NCBI RefSeq assembly: GCF_000447295.1
Contig: NZ_KE650771.1
Location: forward strand, 6,696,642-6,729,908
Direction: 5' to 3'
Source of the DNA: Fischerella sp. PCC 9431
Lineage (GTDB): Bacteria; Cyanobacteriota; Cyanobacteriia; Cyanobacteriales; Nostocaceae
Length of the DNA stretch: 33,267 nucleotides
Shown: one piece after another, positions 1 to 8,934 of the stretch
How positions within the stretch are numbered: the first letter of the stretch is position 1
Layout of the letters: every line of letters starts with the position of its first letter
Notes under the pieces: generated by a model
The model's input: the letters and a program-made list of their open reading frames with translations, nothing else
Told to the model about the DNA's origin: nothing
Databases searched by the model: none
Program-made: the position numbers and the translations under genes

Positions 1-160
1 AGCAGTTTTCGCCGCGATTGGTACACCTTCTATTGAACCCAAACCCCGTGGAAAGTCTCCTGGCTGGCCCGCCGGCAAACTTCGCCTGCGTAGAATTCGT
101 TATCCTACAGTCAAAAAAAGTACTGCTAAACCCAAAAAAGAACAGCCACAGTCCGCTTGA
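1..160 (+). CDS. Transposase, C-terminal fragment (cut by window edge)
   Basis: The reading frame starts at base 2 and gives the last 52 residues of a transposase, ending at TGA 158-160. The product is identical to the C-terminus of the full-length transposase encoded on the minus strand at 31956-33245, including the basic Lys/Arg/Pro-rich tail that ends in QPQSA. The gene is probably whole outside the window; truncation here is a window or contig edge, not visible decay. Confidence 0.9.
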   Translation, partial: AVFAAIGTPSIEPKPRGKSPGWPAGKLRLRRIRYPTVKKSTAKPKKEQPQSA

Positions 161-244
161 CATTTAGTTTTTCTGCTTTGAGATGTGTAACTTGTCTACT
201 CACTGCTGCTGGGTCATTTTGTCATGCTTTAGTCTAAACTCCAG
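1..244 (+). mobile_element. Insertion sequence, 3' end only (left copy)
   Basis: This is the end of an IS element cut by the window edge. Positions 1-244 are identical, base for base, to the reverse complement of 31872-32115, where the same element lies in the opposite orientation. The identity stops abruptly after CTCCAG at 244, so that base is taken as the element boundary. The segment holds the last 160 bases of a transposase gene plus 84 bases of non-coding end. The target-site duplication cannot be tested because only the inner sides of the two copies are visible. Confidence 0.93.
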
Positions 245-1970
245 GTCGCCAAATAAGCTAAAAAATTGATGAAAGTCTGTTACGGTTTTAGTCACTAAAA
301 CAAAACTATGCAGTATAGGATCTTGAGCTTATTTTAGGTTTTATTGAGTGACATACTCTTTACAGTATGATTGTTTACTGATTCACTTTTAACTACTGAA
401 AAATGTACCCCTATTTTTATTTTTCTGTCAATACTTAAGCCCTATAATTGATATCAGATATTACAATAGTTACATTATATTAATAATTTATTTGCTGGTT
501 AAATTATTTGATACCTTTTTCTTCAAATTATTTGTATCTCTTGCTGGATATAGAAAATTTTAGATTTTTAATTATACTTTTGTCTTTAGTTAGCAGTTTG
601 GAGATAATTCTACTACTCTAAAAATTTATAAAACTTTAATTAATACATAGAGATACTAGTATAAATTGTGAATAATTCCCTGAACTCTTGAGTTCTTTTA
701 AACTTATATAAACTCAGCAATACATAGATTTGAATGCAAAAATTAAAAGTATCTTTTCTTACAATGTATTAAAAAATAATAGCATTTCAGCAAATTCACA
801 GTTCTATTTGTCAAAGAAATCCTGAATAGTTATTTATTGGTAGCTAAATAGATTACTTAAAAATTTAGATAACGGCTTCAAAGTATTGTCAAACAGTTAA
901 AAGTATAGGAGTATATATTTACAGTAGTTGCAACTTGGTGAGGTACAGATTCTCTTAAGGGCGTAAAGGCTTACTTATATCTCTACCTGTGTACTTCATT
1001 CACCTGAAAAACACTGTATTTGATACTCTCAGTAATTCACTCTTGTTTTATATAGTAGAATGATCTAAGTATCAATCTTTGAAAACATCTATGAAACCAA
1101 ATCTCATAACATTGTTTGCATTATATTCTCGGTGATTCGAGTTTAGAAACGTTTCGCCTTTACGATAGGTTCATATGTCAACATTGATACATAGTTTGAG
1201 CGATTTTTATCAACTTTACTTCACATCCAAGACTTATGCTTAGACTTGTATTTGAACTTATAGATTAGCTAATACACAATGATTCCATTTACGCCTGAAA
1301 AGCTAGTCATATGAAATCTTTAGATAACCATCAAAGATGTCTATTATAAGTTGTTTTTCAGCTTTTCTTTTATTCTCGAACCTTTAACTTTCTTGAAACA
1401 CATTTTTAAAGCTGCCGCAAACCCGTCCAAGAGCCAGCGACAGCGCTCTCATTGTCCAAGTTATTCGTGAACTCAAAGAGTTATTCTATTATGACACAAA
1501 ACCAAGCATCCACAAGATTATTTTTCCCTAAAGTCCTTCTTCATATCGAATTTAAAGCTCTTCAAATTGAGTATGAAGATTGGATTTTATATAGTTATAT
1601 AGATAAACTCTCATTACATTGAATCTAAGCTACATCTACAATCAGTATTTTAATTAAAATACTGATTGTAGATGTAGCAGGAAAGAAAAATACTGATTCT
1701 GCTTTTATCCTTGTTTCTAGAAGATTGTATTTCTTTCATATTTTGTTAGTGGTGATCGCTGCTGTTGGGCGCTCCTATCTTGTACTTCAGCGTATAAACT
1801 TAGAGATACTAATATACATATGCAATAAAAGTTGCTTTAAGTTTATTAGTTTTTAAAGTTAAATCAGTAGTCTTAGTTTTAAACTCAATGATTAAAGTAT
1901 ATATAAACTTTATGTTGGTGGAAAAAGTGACTATAGCCACCAAAACCTGAACTCGCTAAGTATTTTTCAT
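245..1970. other. Gene-free AT-rich spacer upstream of the FAAL gene
   Basis: About 1.7 kb with no recognisable gene. The only notable open frame is 43 codons, ATG at 1491 to TGA at 1622, with no convincing ribosome site and no family resemblance. A short GC-richer patch near 1405-1470 resembles a degraded coding remnant, but no protein could be read from it. A perfect 50-bp palindrome lies at 1629-1678. The promoter of the cluster is expected here, but I could not fix convincing -35/-10 boxes. Confidence 0.6.
1629..1678. repeat. Perfect 50-bp palindrome
   Basis: Each 25-base half is the exact reverse complement of the other, starting GCTACATCTACAATCAGTAT and centred on TTAATTAA. There is no spacer, so it could form a hairpin with a minimal AT loop or a cruciform. 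It has no following T-run, so it is not a standard terminator. About a dozen bases of one arm recur imperfectly just downstream near 1688 (AATACTGATT). It sits about 300 bp upstream of the first biosynthetic gene. It may be a recombination scar, a small palindromic element or a regulatory site. Confidence 0.9.
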
Positions 1971-1976
1971 TTGTGG

Positions 1977-3809
1977 ATGAGTCTAATGGAAAACCAAAAA
2001 ACTATTTCAAACCTTGCTACTTTGGTTGATATACTGCTTCAAAGAGCCTCATACCAGCCTAATCAAATAGCTTATACTTTCATACAGCCTGGAAAAATAG
2101 AAGCAAAAAATTTGACTTACAAAGAATTAGACCAACAGGCGCGAGCAATTGCAGCTAAACTTCAAAGTATTGTTGCGATTGGCTCACGTGCCTTGCTGAT
2201 ATACCCATCAGGTTTAGAGTTTATTGCTGCCTTCTTTGGATGTCTGTATGCAAAGGTAGTGGCTGTTCCTGCTTATCCACCTCGGCGTAATCAAAATATG
2301 TCTAGGCTACAGGCAATCATGGCAGATGCCCAGCCTACAGTAGTGCTCACAGTTGGATCACTGTTACGCACTATAGAGGTTCACTTTACTCAAAATCCAA
2401 AATTAACCGAGTTGTATTGGATAGCCACAGATAATTTAGACAATGATTTGGCGCAAACATGGGAACGACCAGAATTATGCAGCAATAGTCTGGCTTTTCT
2501 TCAATACACATCTGGATCTACAGCCACACCCAAGGGTGTCATGGTAAGTCACGGCAATCTTTTGTACAACTCGGCTTTAATTCGTAACTGTTTCGATCAC
2601 AGCTCTACTAGTCAAGGAGTAATCTGGCTACCACCTTATCACGATATGGGATTGATAGGTGGAGTTTTGCAACCTTTGTATTGCGGATTTCCGGTGACAC
2701 TGATGTCACCATTAGAATTTCTTCGGAAACCTCTTAACTGGTTACAGGCAATTTCTGATTACAAGGCTACTACCAGTGGCGGACCCAATTTTGCTTATGA
2801 ACTATGTATACGAAAAATTACTCTAGAACAGCGAGAGAATCTTGACTTAAGTAGTTGGGAGGTGGCTTTTAACGGAGCCGAAACTATCCGTAGTGAAACG
2901 TTGGAGCAGTTTGTCACAACTTTTGAACCTTATGGTTTTCGTAAAGAAACATTTTACCCCTGTTATGGGATGGCGGAAGCGACTTTATTGATATCTGGAG
3001 GATTGAAAGCAGGATCACCTGTTGTTTACCATATTAACGAATCAGCTCTAGAGCAGAATCAAGTAGTACCAGGTGTCCCAGGACAAGAAGGTGTCCAGAA
3101 AATAGTAGGTTGCGGTCAAACATGGTCTAATCAAGTTGTGATCGTTGACCCTGAATTATTAACTCAATGTAAACCTAACCAAGTGGGAGAGATTTGGGTC
3201 TCTGGTCTGGGTGTGGCTCAGGGCTATTGGAATAAAACTTTAGAGACAGAACAAAATTTTCATGCTTACTTAGGAGATAGGGGACCGTTTTTACGTACTG
3301 GAGATTTAGGATTTTTAGATAATGGTGAGTTGTTCGTTACAGGACGGATTAAAGATGTAATTATTATTCGAGGACGCAACTATTATCCCCAGGATATTGA
3401 ACTGACTGTAGAAAAGAGCCATTTAGCATTACGACCTAATAATGGAGCAGCATTTTCTGTAGATATAAAGGGTTCAGAGCGACTAGTAATTGTTCATGAA
3501 ATAGAGCGAAGTTACTTAAATAAGTTAAATGTAAATGAGGTAGTTGGTAATATCTGTCAGGCTGTCGTAGAACAACATGATCTACAAGTTTATGCCATGG
3601 TATTAGTTAAGCCTGGAAGTATTCCCAAAACTTCCAGCGGTAAGATTCAGCGCCATACTTGTCGAACAAAATTTCTTACTGGAAGTTTAAATGTTGTAAA
3701 GGATTGGAGTGAGAATCCTCAAGGCAAAACTGAGTTTTTGCGTCTCAAGTCTAATGTCGAATTTATGTTAATGCAACTATCTACTGATAAAACGAATGTC
3801 CCTACTTAA
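1977..3809 (+). CDS. Fatty acyl-AMP ligase (FAAL)
   Basis: This enzyme activates a free fatty acid as acyl-AMP and loads it on an acyl carrier protein, here most likely the ACP at 7804. The protein is about 610 residues, normal for stand-alone FAALs. It shows the P-loop YTSGSTATPKG near residues 177-187, YGMAEATL, RTGDLGF, and the hinge GRIKDVIIIRGRNYYPQDIE typical of FAALs. A FAAL-like extra segment follows the YGMAE region, and the C-terminal lysine motif (SSGKIQR) is intact. The frame can open at TTG 1971, ATG 1977 or ATG 1986. None has a strong Shine-Dalgarno; GGATGAG at 1975 could serve 1986. I chose 1977. It is the first gene of the cluster and sets the starter unit. Confidence 0.93.
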   Translation: MSLMENQKTISNLATLVDILLQRASYQPNQIAYTFIQPGKIEAKNLTYKELDQQARAIAAKLQSIVAIGSRALLIYPSGLEFIAAFFGCLYAKVVAVPAYPPRRNQNMSRLQAIMADAQPTVVLTVGSLLRTIEVHFTQNPKLTELYWIATDNLDNDLAQTWERPELCSNSLAFLQYTSGSTATPKGVMVSHGNLLYNSALIRNCFDHSSTSQGVIWLPPYHDMGLIGGVLQPLYCGFPVTLMSPLEFLRKPLNWLQAISDYKATTSGGPNFAYELCIRKITLEQRENLDLSSWEVAFNGAETIRSETLEQFVTTFEPYGFRKETFYPCYGMAEATLLISGGLKAGSPVVYHINESALEQNQVVPGVPGQEGVQKIVGCGQTWSNQVVIVDPELLTQCKPNQVGEIWVSGLGVAQGYWNKTLETEQNFHAYLGDRGPFLRTGDLGFLDNGELFVTGRIKDVIIIRGRNYYPQDIELTVEKSHLALRPNNGAAFSVDIKGSERLVIVHEIERSYLNKLNVNEVVGNICQAVVEQHDLQVYAMVLVKPGSIPKTSSGKIQRHTCRTKFLTGSLNVVKDWSENPQGKTEFLRLKSNVEFMLMQLSTDKTNVPT

Positions 3810-3869
3810 TTTTATATGTAATCTAAGAAGTGCAAGTTAATTTTTCACTCATATCAGTTAATTTCAGCC

Positions 3870-3877
3870 AAGGTGAG
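3870..3877 (+). promoter_or_regulatory. Ribosome binding site that decides the SRPBCC start
   Basis: AAGGTGAG ends a few bases before ATG 3882. It supports ATG 3882 over the in-frame GTG at 3873, which lies inside the site itself. Confidence 0.6.
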
Positions 3878-3881
3878 TCAA

Positions 3882-4439
3882 ATGACCGAAATTATTAATA
3901 GTGAAAGTATCTCGACGCCACAGGCAATGATAAACATTTCATTAAGCAGACAGATTAGCGCACCTAGAGAAAAAGTTTGGGAGGCAATTTCGAAGCCTGG
4001 TAATTTGAGCTATTGCCATCCTTTCTGTGAAAAAAATTCTGTGGAAAAATGGCCAGGTATTGGCTCTGAAGATACTGTGTATTTTTATAGTGGGAAAGTT
4101 GCTACTCGATATTTCACAAAATGGATTGAGGGTGTTGGTTATGACTTGAACCTTACCATTCAAAGCATAAATGTTCAAGTAAATGTGATATTTCGTATTA
4201 GCAGTATAGAAGAAAGTTATGAAAGTTTACTAAATATTTCAATCATAATAAATATTCTTCCAACAACTTTAGAAAGTTCTCGCTCAGGTTATTTACATTT
4301 TATTCGTCGTTCACTTGAGAATTACTTAGATTCTGTCTTGAAGGGTTATGAGTATTATATTACTACGGGACAAGCAGTCAAAAGAAACCAATTTGGTTCT
4401 CATCCTATTTTTTCTCCTGCTATCGATATTATCGATTAG
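3882..4439 (+). CDS. SRPBCC (START/Bet v1-like) family protein
   Basis: A protein of 185 residues with the sequence shape of the SRPBCC fold: an N-terminal strand followed by ISAPREKVWEAISKPGNL, then a GxG-type turn and alternating hydrophobic strands, and a long C-terminal helix (roughly residues 135-165). These helix-grip proteins bind hydrophobic ligands and include polyketide cyclase/dehydratases and lipid carriers. No catalytic residues can be assigned. It lies 72 bp after the FAAL gene on the same strand and is probably co-transcribed. A role in binding or shaping the acyl chain is plausible but is inference. The fold is fairly sure; the function is unknown. Confidence 0.75.
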   Translation: MTEIINSESISTPQAMINISLSRQISAPREKVWEAISKPGNLSYCHPFCEKNSVEKWPGIGSEDTVYFYSGKVATRYFTKWIEGVGYDLNLTIQSINVQVNVIFRISSIEESYESLLNISIIINILPTTLESSRSGYLHFIRRSLENYLDSVLKGYEYYITTGQAVKRNQFGSHPIFSPAIDIID

Positions 4440-4847
4440 ATACTTAAATATCTAAAATTTAAGCTTTACCTTGATTTATATTATTAGTTAATCTAAAATA
4501 GTAAAGAAAGAGGAAAGTTATAAAAATCTAACAAAATAAAATAGATGCTGGATTATATTTTTAGTTTGGAATAACTTGTACTCAGAGACTTTTTACCATT
4601 GACTGAGAAATCCCATTGAGACGTTGAGATCCATCTAATTTTTCAATTAACTAATCATTCTCAGATATATTCATTGTACAATTACTGGTGTTTTTTGCTC
4701 AGTCAGTCTATCCTTTTAACTTTGATTATTTACAATATATATACTTGACTTGTATGTATATTGCTGAAGAGTTATCTCTAAGAATTTGAACAATATTCTT
4801 GATGATAGCAAAGAAAAATACATCTTTAAGCATTTGAGGAAGATACC
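4440..4847. other. Intergenic spacer before diiron gene 1
   Basis: About 400 bp, very AT-rich, with stop codons in all frames. No gene, strong hairpin or repeat was seen. A ribosome binding site GAGGAAG (4836-4842) lies at its end, directly before ATG 4848. Confidence 0.6.
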
Positions 4848-6221
4848 ATGAAACAAACTACTATTAACAATCTAGATACAGCGACACAACATTCCAAACA
4901 ATCTCATAAGGATGGAAAGAAAATTTTCAAAATTGTTGAGAATAACTACCGGAATAACCTTGAGTCTGACTATACAGAGAAAATTAAAGAGCTAGATCGG
5001 AATTTCCATTATAGTAATAACAGCAATCATTATTGGACAGATCCGGAACAGTCAATTCTTTATGGAACACCCTTATACGATATAGCTTCATCTACGCAAA
5101 AGATAGCTCTTAATCACCTATTTTGGGTCTCACAGTATAACTATGCTGCATACAGTGAAATAGAGACAATTGATTATAACCAAATCACAGCCGATTGTTT
5201 CTCTAATATAGGTAGCGATTATGAAATTATTTCACGCCAGTTAGAGCATGAATCTGCTCAAGAACGTGTCCATATTCACGCTTTTTTCAAAGTTAATTAC
5301 CAGACAATAAAAGCTTTGTTAGATAATCAAGCATTTAGCACTCCCATAGGAACGAAGCTCTCAGAGTATCATCAGATAGATTTGCAGCTTTCTAATTACC
5401 AATACTATGCTCTACGCTTCATAACTAAAATGATGCTGACTGGCAAACAAAGATATGATTCACCCTATTTAAGAAAGTTAGAAGAAACCAGAAAATTCAC
5501 TTCAGCAACTACTAGAGGCTTTTTTCATGGACGTGGAGTAATACCTTCTCATCTAGTTAGATTCTTTGCGTTAAATTGGGCAAGTTCACCCTTTTTAGCT
5601 TCGCAATACTACACAGTACGATTTATAGGTAATATGTTGCTCAAAAATCAAGAGCACAGCATGTTCGCATATTTCAAAAAAATTAATAACCAAGACAATT
5701 TTGTGCCAATTCCAACAGCTCTATCCTACTATCACTTTTTAGATGAAGCTTTCCATACTTCAACTTCTCTATTTCTTGCCCGAGAGATACAGAAAACTTT
5801 TCCAAAACCAACTGCATACGAAAAATTTCTCATTAATTTAGCAGTCTATCTGATTCAACGTATTAATTTGAGCCAACTTTCTGGGGTTGTCCGAAATCGC
5901 TTTTTTGGAGACGATATTTCGGGAATGATTGACATCTATAGACTGCTGAAGAGTTCTATATTTGCTATGTCTCATGAAGAAGCAGTTCATTGGGTGGAGA
6001 AATGTTTCTGCTATGAACATGAAGGTTTTCATCAATCAGCTCAATCTCATAAGCGTTTGTTATCAGAGGCGTGCCAACTTTGCGAGCATCTCGACTACCT
6101 ATGGCCTGCGAATCGTGAAATGCATATAATGGCTGAGGGTGGATCAATTGATAAAGCTGTTCGCAACAACATCAAGACCTTTAAACAATTCTCAAAATTA
6201 AGCACTAGTTTAAACCAGTAG
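4848..6221 (+). CDS. Haem-oxygenase-like diiron protein, copy 1 (CADD/DUF3865-like)
   Basis: A soluble all-helical protein of 457 residues, similar over its whole length to the product of 30217-31623. Putative metal-ligand motifs sit on separate helices: E135-x3-E139-x2-H142-x-H144, D299-E300-x2-H303 (LDEAFHTS), and H391-E392-x2-H395 (EHEGFH). This pattern fits haem-oxygenase-like diiron oxidases and oxygenases such as UndA, CADD and SznF. The closest family is probably the cyanobacterial CADD-like group known as DUF3865. Members cut, desaturate or hydroxylate acyl or amino-acid substrates; the reaction here is unknown. A start at ATG 4848 is backed by GAGGAAG. Its place between the FAAL gene and the desaturase/ACP genes suggests that it acts on an ACP-bound acyl chain (inference). 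Confidence 0.8.
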   Translation: MKQTTINNLDTATQHSKQSHKDGKKIFKIVENNYRNNLESDYTEKIKELDRNFHYSNNSNHYWTDPEQSILYGTPLYDIASSTQKIALNHLFWVSQYNYAAYSEIETIDYNQITADCFSNIGSDYEIISRQLEHESAQERVHIHAFFKVNYQTIKALLDNQAFSTPIGTKLSEYHQIDLQLSNYQYYALRFITKMMLTGKQRYDSPYLRKLEETRKFTSATTRGFFHGRGVIPSHLVRFFALNWASSPFLASQYYTVRFIGNMLLKNQEHSMFAYFKKINNQDNFVPIPTALSYYHFLDEAFHTSTSLFLAREIQKTFPKPTAYEKFLINLAVYLIQRINLSQLSGVVRNRFFGDDISGMIDIYRLLKSSIFAMSHEEAVHWVEKCFCYEHEGFHQSAQSHKRLLSEACQLCEHLDYLWPANREMHIMAEGGSIDKAVRNNIKTFKQFSKLSTSLNQ

Positions 6222-6775
6222 ACCTTAACTTAAGCAGAAAAAGCTTTGCTCTAAAAAAGATTATCCTCTCTGCGAATCTGAGTCTATACATGGTTTTCAA
6301 AACAGAAACTCTTACAATTGAACTTGCTAAGGATGCTTGTCTAAGAACAAAACAATTCTTACGGGCAAGTTGGTAGAAAAGATTATCAAATAAACAAGTG
6401 TGGTTGCAAGTCCAAAATCACTAAAGGTAAAAGATGGAAGTGGGGACTGTAAAGAAGAGCTTGTCTGTATGCAATGAAAACTAAAAACTTGCATCAGCTT
6501 AGCAACTTATTGAATTGGATCTGACGTTTGTAATTTAATAGACTCTAGCAAGCTGAAGTTAGTTTGGGCAGACAGAATCTGTAAATGTAAATACAAAATT
6601 CCTTTTTCCTTTAGCAATGCGGTTTATTATGAAAAATTGCCTTAAGTAGCTAGCTACTTAAATTAACACTACCTCTGCTGAAAAAGGGAATTTACCCCAC
6701 TTGCACCTGAAGAAAAAAATTAAGGTAGTGTCCAACCTTTGTTTATGAAATGTCAAAAGTAATCAAAAAAAATTC
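6222..6775. other. Intergenic spacer before the desaturase gene
   Basis: About 550 bp without a credible gene; the best open frame is 28 codons from 6290. It contains a perfect 20-bp palindrome at 6642-6661, about 115 bp upstream of the desaturase start. A separate promoter for the desaturase-ACP pair could lie here. Confidence 0.6.
6642..6661. promoter_or_regulatory. Perfect 20-bp palindrome, possible operator
   Basis: TTAAGTAGCTAGCTACTTAA is its own reverse complement. It has no loop and no T-run, so it is unlikely to be a terminator. Its size and position 115 bp before the desaturase gene fit a dimeric regulator site, but no regulator gene is in the window. Confidence 0.45.
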
Positions 6776-7744
6776 ATGTCGATGCAGCCGAATGATATAG
6801 CAACAGAGGAGTTCCTTGTGAACTCACCCAAGAGGCAGAAAATAACAATTAAGAGTGAGCGCCTGAAAATTCCACAAAAGCTTCATGCTTTGGCTATAGT
6901 CTTAGTCCCTTTATTAGGTTCAATAGTTGCAGTTGCAATGGTTCCCTACTTAAGTGTTGGTTTAGTAGAGATAGGGTTGTTGTCAAGTATGTATGTCTTG
7001 ACCGTTATTGGAATTACTGTAGGTTTTCATAGGTATTTTGCCCACTCTGCTTTCCAGACCAATACTACTGTCAGAATCATCCTTGCCATACTTGGATCTA
7101 TGGCTTGTCAAGGTCCTCTGATTTATTGGGTAAGTAATCATCGACGACATCACCAGTACAGTGATCAACCAGGTGATCCTCATTCACCCTATTTCAATGG
7201 AGATAAAAGGCTAGGTAAAATTTCAGGGTTGTGGCATTCTTATGTTGGCTGGACGTTTACTCATGAACTCACCAACACTTTCTTTTTTGCCAAAGACCTG
7301 CTTCACGATCCTGTGATTCTAAAGATCAATCGGCTTTACTACTTTTGGTTCTTCTTGAGTTATGCTATTCCTACCATTCTAGGAGGAATGATAAAAGGGA
7401 CAAGTATAGGTTTCATTTCTGGATTTATTTGGGGGGGCTGTGTTCGTCTTTTCCTCTCATATATTTTTGGGCTTAGCATTAACTCAATCACTCACCTCTA
7501 TGGTAATCGTTCCTTTGATACTCGTGAGCAAAGTACAAATAATTCTTGGCTAGCAATACCTACTCTAGGAGAAGCTTGGCATAATAACCATCATGCCTTC
7601 CCTAATTCTGCAAAATTTGGACTAAACTGGTGGCAATTAGATCCAGGTTACTGGGTCGTTAACGCTCTTGAAAAGCTTGGCTTGGTCTACTTTGTTAAAG
7701 CTCCTACGGCAGGAATGATAGAGTCCAAAAGGGTATTTAAGTAA
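6776..7744 (+). CDS. Membrane fatty-acid desaturase (DesC/JamB-like)
   Basis: An integral-membrane non-haem diiron desaturase of 322 residues. All three histidine boxes are intact: HRYFAH (85-90), NHRRHHQ (H122, H125, H126) and WHNNHH (H269, H272, H273). Hydrophobic segments lie near residues 37-80, 100-118 and 190-235. The family includes acyl-lipid delta-9 desaturases and the JamB-type desaturase/acetylenases that act on ACP-bound chains next to a FAAL. The ACP gene follows 59 bp downstream, which favours the second role: it may introduce a double or triple bond in the starter chain. I cannot tell alkene from alkyne formation. The ATG at 6776 has no clear Shine-Dalgarno; ATG 6782 is an alternative. 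Confidence 0.88.
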   Translation: MSMQPNDIATEEFLVNSPKRQKITIKSERLKIPQKLHALAIVLVPLLGSIVAVAMVPYLSVGLVEIGLLSSMYVLTVIGITVGFHRYFAHSAFQTNTTVRIILAILGSMACQGPLIYWVSNHRRHHQYSDQPGDPHSPYFNGDKRLGKISGLWHSYVGWTFTHELTNTFFFAKDLLHDPVILKINRLYYFWFFLSYAIPTILGGMIKGTSIGFISGFIWGGCVRLFLSYIFGLSINSITHLYGNRSFDTREQSTNNSWLAIPTLGEAWHNNHHAFPNSAKFGLNWWQLDPGYWVVNALEKLGLVYFVKAPTAGMIESKRVFK

Positions 7745-7803
7745 ACTATCAGCAAATATCAAACGAAGCGTACATACTTATTAGAACTATAGAGAGCTAA
7801 ACA

Positions 7804-8133
7804 ATGGAAACTCAAAATGCTCAATTTACTCAGATTGCTACAGAAGTAGTAAATAACAATCTCGATTCTAAAGAGGTTCACAAAGCTCTACCCACATTAG
7901 CAGAGATTCAAGCTTGGTTAATCATCCATCTAGCACAACAGATGGGAATAGAACCGGATCAGGTAGATGTCAAAACTGCCTTTGAACGTTACGGTTTAGA
8001 TTCTTCGGCAGCAGTAGGCTTGATTGGTGACCTAGAGGATTGGCTGGGATATGAGCTTGATCCAACTCTCATCTATGATTACCCCAATATTGAAGCTCTA
8101 TCACAGCATTTAGCTCATACCAATTCTTTATAA
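7804..8133 (+). CDS. Stand-alone acyl carrier protein, copy 1
   Basis: A carrier protein of 109 residues. The phosphopantetheine attachment serine is in YGLDSSAAV, followed by GDLEDWLGYELDPTLIYDYP, which matches carrier proteins that partner with FAALs. The first 35 residues are a polar extension. It is probably the acceptor of the FAAL and the platform on which the desaturase and diiron protein act. It is clearly paralogous to the ACP at 29868. It follows the desaturase gene closely on the same strand. Confidence 0.93.
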   Translation: METQNAQFTQIATEVVNNNLDSKEVHKALPTLAEIQAWLIIHLAQQMGIEPDQVDVKTAFERYGLDSSAAVGLIGDLEDWLGYELDPTLIYDYPNIEALSQHLAHTNSL

Positions 8134-8310
8134 GCTTGCACAGAATATTGAAGTCTAAAATTTTTATATAATAGGAGTTTTGAGTCCAGCGATTCTATGC
8201 ATCTTCATATGAAATTGGTATCAGCCCTCTTTTGTTACCTTCGGCAGAGAATAATCTGAAATCTCTATTTTTATGTCTCTTTTCAACAAAGGGATGTAAA
8301 TGATAAAGTC

Positions 8311-8416
8311 GGAATGCGATCACCTACATTTGTGATGATATCTGAGGCTCAGGCTAGAAATAATATTTTTCTCTCCTTGTAGTAATAAAAGTGTCCGAGG
8401 AAAGCGATCGCATTCC
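8311..8416. repeat. 11-bp inverted repeat around a 84-bp centre
   Basis: GGAATGCGATC at 8311-8321 is matched in reverse complement by GATCGCATTCC at 8406-8416. The direct repeat GGATGTAAA lies outside both arms (near 8292 and 8422), which makes the unit look like a small inserted element. Confidence 0.5.
8404..8411. repeat. HIP1 octamer
   Basis: GCGATCGC, the highly iterated palindrome of many cyanobacterial genomes. Further copies lie inside genes at 11317-11324 and 21748-21755. Confidence 0.8.
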
Positions 8417-8585
8417 CAATGGATGTAAAGAAACAGAAATGTTTCTTTAAAGAGGGATCAGAAACTTACAGTAAGTGTGTAAGCCCTATTTTGAAAGAGT
8501 AATCAAACAATAAATAATGTGTTTGCTTGAATACCTGTAATTAGGACTAACATCATGATGCAAAGAAGTTATAGGTAATTATAAA

Positions 8586-8606
8586 GACTTGATACGATAT
8601 CAAGTC
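8586..8606. repeat. Short hairpin, 9-bp stem
   Basis: GACTTGATA, a 3-base loop CGA, then TATCAAGTC. No T-run follows on the plus strand, so terminator function is doubtful. Confidence 0.5.
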
Positions 8607-8654
8607 GCTATCAAAAGCGGCTTATTAGTAGGTGAGGTGCCAAATGACAGACAA

Positions 8655-8821
8655 TTAAAATGAGCGTCGCGACAATTACAGTCTCCAAAAATGATTGAGC
8701 GATTACTGTCTCAAAAATATAGCTAGTAATTTGTCTAGAGTTTTATTAGAACAAGGGTTTAGAGTTCCAAGGATAAATGACTCAAAGAAAATTTTACTAG
8801 GGATATTTTCGCTCATTTTAA
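8655..8821. repeat. Possible remnant element with 12-bp terminal inverted repeats
   Basis: TTAAAATGAGCG at 8655-8666 is matched by CGCTCATTTTAA at 8810-8821. Inside the left end two imperfect tandem copies occur: GCGACAATTACAGTCTC (from about 8669) and GCGATTACTGTCTC (from about 8699), each followed by AAAAAT. Terminal repeats plus short end repeats recall a MITE or the end of a Tn7-like transposon; no transposase gene is inside. Confidence 0.35.
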
Positions 8822-8934
8822 CAGAAAACTGCTGTAAATAATGTGACAACTCTGTTATTTTTAATCGCAGATTTGTTTAAGATTTTTCAAAGTTATAGGT
8901 TTGTTGAAACAGATTAGATTGTCAAAACAAAGAC

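Larger units (their letters stand above)
8134..8934. other. 800-bp spacer rich in inverted repeats
   Basis: No credible gene. The spacer separates the starter block from the assembly-line block and is the most structured non-coding part of the window. It holds a HIP1 octamer, an 11-bp inverted repeat (8311-8321 and 8406-8416), a 9-bp stem with a 3-base loop (8586-8606), and a 12-bp inverted repeat (8655-8666 and 8810-8821) flanking about 143 bp. It may be a remnant of small mobile elements. A promoter for the methyltransferase and PKS/NRPS genes should lie near its end, but no clear boxes were found. Confidence 0.6.

Noticed and set aside
1491-1622. A 43-codon open frame in the left spacer
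   Set aside because: No ribosome site, no recognisable sequence family, and AT-rich chance frames of this length are common.
1971-1976. TTG at 1971 as the start of the FAAL
   Set aside because: ATG codons at 1977 and 1986 follow at once, and no ribosome site favours TTG.
8586-8606. Hairpin as a rho-independent terminator
   Set aside because: The stem is short and AT-rich, and no T-run follows; it is kept only as an inverted repeat.
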